Shown here in pieces: positions 60,673-64,000 of a DNA stretch of 64,000 nt. Numbering within the stretch: the stretch's first letter is position 1; every line of letters begins with the position of its first letter. The notes beneath the pieces were generated by a model. The model searched no databases. It had not been told where the DNA came from and saw only the letters and a program-made list of their open reading frames with translations. The stretch lies in NCBI GenBank assembly GCA_015272325.1, contig JACYLU010000036.1, forward strand, positions 345,577 to 409,576. Reading direction: 5' to 3'. The translations under genes and the position numbers were made by a program. The stretch is from Synechococcales cyanobacterium C42_A2020_086 (GTDB lineage: Bacteria > Cyanobacteriota > Cyanobacteriia > Elainellales > Elainellaceae).

Positions 60673-60702
60673 TTTGAGATCTTAAGATTTGAGATCTTAA
60701 GA
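60673..60702. repeat. 15-bp perfect tandem duplication
   Basis: TTTGAGATCTTAAGA at 60673-60687 and 60688-60702, just upstream of the ATP-grasp remnant. Confidence 0.93.
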
Positions 60703-60718
60703 AGCAGCAGCAAGGCGC

Positions 60719-61051
60719 TTGAGCATAAGCCTGACAGAGCAAAGGTTGATTGTGGTCGTGGCGTTATCCAAGGTTCGTTCAACGCGCTATGACTGGCGTA
60801 AGAGAGGGGTAGCCTTGCTCAACGCTTGGCAGCCCTACACGCTGCCTGCCGAGATTGAACAGAAGCTCCTAAAGCTGATGAACCATTTCAATTTGCACTA
60901 TGGCGCAATCGATGTAATTGTGACCCCTGATGATCGCTATGTGTTTTTAGAGGTGAATCCGGTCGGTGAGTTCTTTTGGTTAGAGTTGTGCCCAGGTCTA
61001 CCCATTTCACGAGCAATCGCTAACCTCTTACTCACCAAAGTACGAAGATAA
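60719..61051 (+). pseudogene. C-terminal remnant of an ATP-grasp protein (graspetide ligase-like)
   Basis: Only ~90 homologous residues remain. T-R-Y-D-W-R-K-R-G-V-A-L-L-N, Q-P-Y-T-L-P-A-E-I-E-Q-K-L-L-K-L-M, then Y-G-A-I-D-V-I-V-T-P-D-D-R-Y-V-F-L-E-V-N-P-V-G-E-F-F-W and P-I-S-R-A-I-A-N-L-L resemble the end of MvdC/MvdD-type ATP-grasp ligases, which form side-chain lactam or ester bonds in precursor peptides. The full enzyme has about 320 residues; the N-terminal two thirds and the ATP-binding Lys region are missing, and no upstream frame supplies them. The E-x-N metal motif (F-L-E-V-N-P) is intact. No precursor peptide or ABC exporter is seen nearby. Confidence 0.72.
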
Positions 61052-61076
61052 TCTGGTATGTCCATGCTGTGACCTT

Positions 61077-61104
61077 GTTTATTGATGTTCGTTTATTGAT
61101 GTTC
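61077..61104. repeat. 14-bp perfect tandem duplication
   Basis: GTTTATTGATGTTC at 61077-61090 and 61091-61104, just after the ATP-grasp remnant. Confidence 0.93.
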
Positions 61105-61328
61105 AAAGGGTAATGGCGGTAAAACCGTATGGATGCTTCTTCGCACTGCTTCTGGGCGCTCACCGTAGGGAACTTTTGAGGGTGTCATTACCAGCCAAAC
61201 CGAGCAGTATGTCCTTCTCATCAGTGCCATTCAAAGTATCATCTTAGGCTGTACCAATGATTCTTGCCATCGTTTTCATTTCCTAAGAGAACCAGAATAT
61301 CTACAGAATCATGTTTAATCCGATCAAC

Positions 61329-62552
<1,224 letters not shown>

Positions 62553-62631
62553 TCAATCTTTTAAATCAGAGGTATATCCATCACTTAACGCTCGTTTATC
62601 AGTTTGATCGAGACAGCTTTGCTTAGATTTG

Positions 62632-63474
62632 TCAATCACCATCTGTTTCCCCTGTATTCAATATTGAATTTGCGGTTTTGACTTGCGTGGCTAAGTTCAA
62701 TTTTTCTAGTAATCGAATTGTCGGCCAAACCATATCTATCTCCCACCAGCGCCAGCCAAACCGCGCCGAGGATTGACAGCCATGATGATTGTTATGCCAT
62801 CCTTCGCCAAAGGTGAGCAGTGCTACCCACCAACAGTTAGTCGAACGATCGCCCACTTCACAATTCCGATAGCCAAACTTGTGACAGGCGCTATTGACCA
62901 AACATGTACTGTGAAAACCGACGAATAGACGGACGAAGATTCCCCACACCACAAAGGGCATTCCCCCTAGTCCATAGAGTACAAGTGCCAGTCCCATTTG
63001 CAGCGCAAGATAATGTTCATGACAAAACTGATAGAACGGATCATTAGCAATATCTTTAGTAAAGCGGCGCAGTTCGCCACGGCTGGGAACTTCATGCATC
63101 AGCCAACTGATATGACTCCACCAGAAGCCTCGCGTGGAATCATGGGGATCACCCGGACGATCAGCATACAAATGGTGCATCCGATGGTAGCCAACCCAGC
63201 CTTTGACACCCCCTTGACCGGCCAGAGTGCCGCAGAAAATCAGGAAATATTCCAGCCATTTAGGAGTCTTGAAACTGCGATGCGTTGCCAGTCGATGAAA
63301 GCCGAGGGAAATGCCTAGCCCGATTGTCAGCCAGTGGAGAAACACTGCAACTCCAACGGCTATCCAACTAAAAGTGCTTGGGATGAATGCCAATAGTAAT
63401 CCTAGGTGCAATATGATTGTGAATAGAATGACGTTCCAACGAGGACGAAGTAAGGCCAAAGCAGTATGATTCAA
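62632..63474 (-). CDS. desC: Acyl-lipid delta-9-type fatty acid desaturase (DesC-like)
   Basis: 280 residues, four hydrophobic segments and three His boxes: G-F-H-R-L-A-T-H-R-S (H-x4-H), G-Y-H-R-M-H-H-L-Y-A-D (H-x2-H-H) and E-G-W-H-N-N-H-H (H-x2-H-H). These bind the di-iron centre that introduces the first double bond into membrane-lipid acyl chains, using ferredoxin in cyanobacteria. The start is TTG 63474, supported by AGGAGA six bases upstream (63481-63486). That site lies inside the preceding truncated reading frame, whose TGA overlaps the TTG as TTGA. The product probably feeds the CFA-synthase-like enzyme encoded 136 bp downstream. Confidence 0.92.
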   Translation of the reverse strand: MNHTALALLRPRWNVILFTIILHLGLLLAFIPSTFSWIAVGVAVFLHWLTIGLGISLGFHRLATHRSFKTPKWLEYFLIFCGTLAGQGGVKGWVGYHRMHHLYADRPGDPHDSTRGFWWSHISWLMHEVPSRGELRRFTKDIANDPFYQFCHEHYLALQMGLALVLYGLGGMPFVVWGIFVRLFVGFHSTCLVNSACHKFGYRNCEVGDRSTNCWWVALLTFGEGWHNNHHGCQSSARFGWRWWEIDMVWPTIRLLEKLNLATQVKTANSILNTGETDGD

Positions 63475-63713
63475 GCGGTCTCTCCTGACTGGGAATAGTT
63501 TTGATGCGTAGTGTACCTATCTACAGGTATAGCTAGGGGTGCAAAACTCGAAAAATCGATAATTAGGGTGGACTGCCCCAGAGTCCAGTCATCATAGGAA
63601 TTGGTAACAGAATCAGCAGACTGATATTTGCGGGGAAAGAGCAAGTACAGCACTAGTTCTAGGAGTAATAGGACTAGCAACAGTGCGAGTGCTAGTAAGA
63701 AAATGTTCATCAT
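63471..63713 (-). pseudogene. N-terminal fragment of a membrane-anchored methyltransferase (MPBQ methyltransferase-like)
   Basis: About 80 residues: a hydrophobic anchor (NIFLLALALLLVLLLLELVL-Y-L-L), then Y-Q-S-A-D-S-V-T-N-S-Y-D-D-W-T, which matches the start of cyanobacterial 2-methyl-6-phytylbenzoquinol methyltransferases (Sll0418 type: Y-Q-S-x-D-S-V-A-N-A-Y-D-x-W-T). Right after it homology is lost and the frame runs into unrelated sequence that ends by overlapping the desC start. The intact enzyme is ~320 residues with the SAM domain downstream; none of that is present. Most simply a deletion fused the first ~50 codons to the desC leader. Confidence 0.65.
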
Positions 63714-64000
63714 ATTGAACACTTAAATCATTTGACTATGTCAGAGTTTACATTTCTATCGAAAAACAGATTGAAATCCAGAAGTGACAACAGTGTAAAT
63801 ATGATTCCCCTTTTGAACTAAGCGGAGTTGAGATGATGGATCGGATTGAGGAGCAGGTCGAGACCTTGCAAATGGATGAACTGATGTAGGAATTTTTCTA
63901 GAGCGATGTAGGTGATATCTAAGCATAGCAGATTACTGTTTAATGGGGCGTTGTTGCATGAAAGAGGGGTTGCGAGCGGGAGAGGCATGGTAAATTTCAG
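63714..64000. other. Right-edge region without a gene
   Basis: No coding region longer than ~20 codons. A short frame (M-D-R-I-E-E-Q-V-E-T-L-Q-M-D-E-L-M, 63837-63888) and GGGGCGTTGTTGCATG at 63945-63960 resemble pieces of insertion sequences, the second like an IS terminal repeat, but no transposase is visible before the window ends. Confidence 0.35.

Overview
The window reads as a chromosomal piece of a cyanobacterium of moderate GC content, possibly a filamentous Leptolyngbya-like lineage (genus level is a guess). The evidence is a cyanobacteriochrome-type GAF kinase, an NtcA-type promoter, a CrtD-like carotenoid desaturase, a DesC-type desaturase, a fragment of a cyanobacterial tocopherol-pathway methyltransferase, several Uma2 genes, and DUF4347/RTX beta-helix proteins. 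No rRNA, tRNA, CRISPR array or intact transposase gene was recognised.

Layout. 1-3.1 kb: two signalling kinases, the first cut by the left edge. 3.1-17.3 kb: a nitrogen-acquisition island. A leftward operon (2OG dioxygenase, signal-less solute-binding protein, glutamine-synthetase-like ligase, DAO-type flavin oxidase) lies behind an NtcA-type promoter that matches the consensus fully (8192-8233). Next come an ammonium transporter with a coupled small membrane protein, then a rightward set: acyl-CoA-dehydrogenase-like flavoenzyme, MOSC protein, DUF1989-GcvT fusion, an unknown 166-aa protein and a HutC-type GntR regulator. A b-type cytochrome follows. 18-22 kb: an alpha/beta-hydrolase without its nucleophile and a divergent zinc-uptake system (znuCB / znuA) with a duplicated Zur-type operator. 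22-30 kb: fasciclin lipoprotein, a 1-kb gene-free stretch, a DUF4336 protein, a short LeuA-like lyase with an FCD-type GntR regulator, a Nudix protein, a small membrane protein and topoisomerase IB. 30-39 kb: a large hybrid kinase, a Uma2 gene, an alpha-amylase behind a cluster of tandem repeats, and an HK/RR pair. 39-46 kb: SGNH hydrolase and two paralogous secreted beta-helix/RTX proteins. 46-53.5 kb: acetoacetate-decarboxylase-like protein, endonuclease III, CrtD, SixA, and an amidohydrolase with an orphan ABC permease. 53.7-58 kb: tricorn protease, small membrane protein, MerR regulator. 58-61 kb: three Uma2 genes, two sharing a duplicated 5' module, then an ATP-grasp pseudogene. 61-64 kb: a lipid locus (cyclopropane-fatty-acid-synthase-like protein, desaturase) next to a truncated methyltransferase.

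How the parts fit. The two arms flanking amt look like one nitrogen-salvage programme. A glutamine-synthetase-like gamma-glutamyl ligase plus a SoxB-like flavin oxidase recalls the gamma-glutamylmethylamide/N-methylglutamate route. A GcvT domain would take up a C1 unit. The exact substrate is not readable from sequence, and this island is the best candidate for an undescribed system.

A second window-wide signal is the very high number of private, mostly perfect two-copy tandem duplications of 9-41 bp. They lie mainly between genes, across stop codons or just upstream of starts; inside genes they are multiples of three. One duplicates the zinc-responsive operator.
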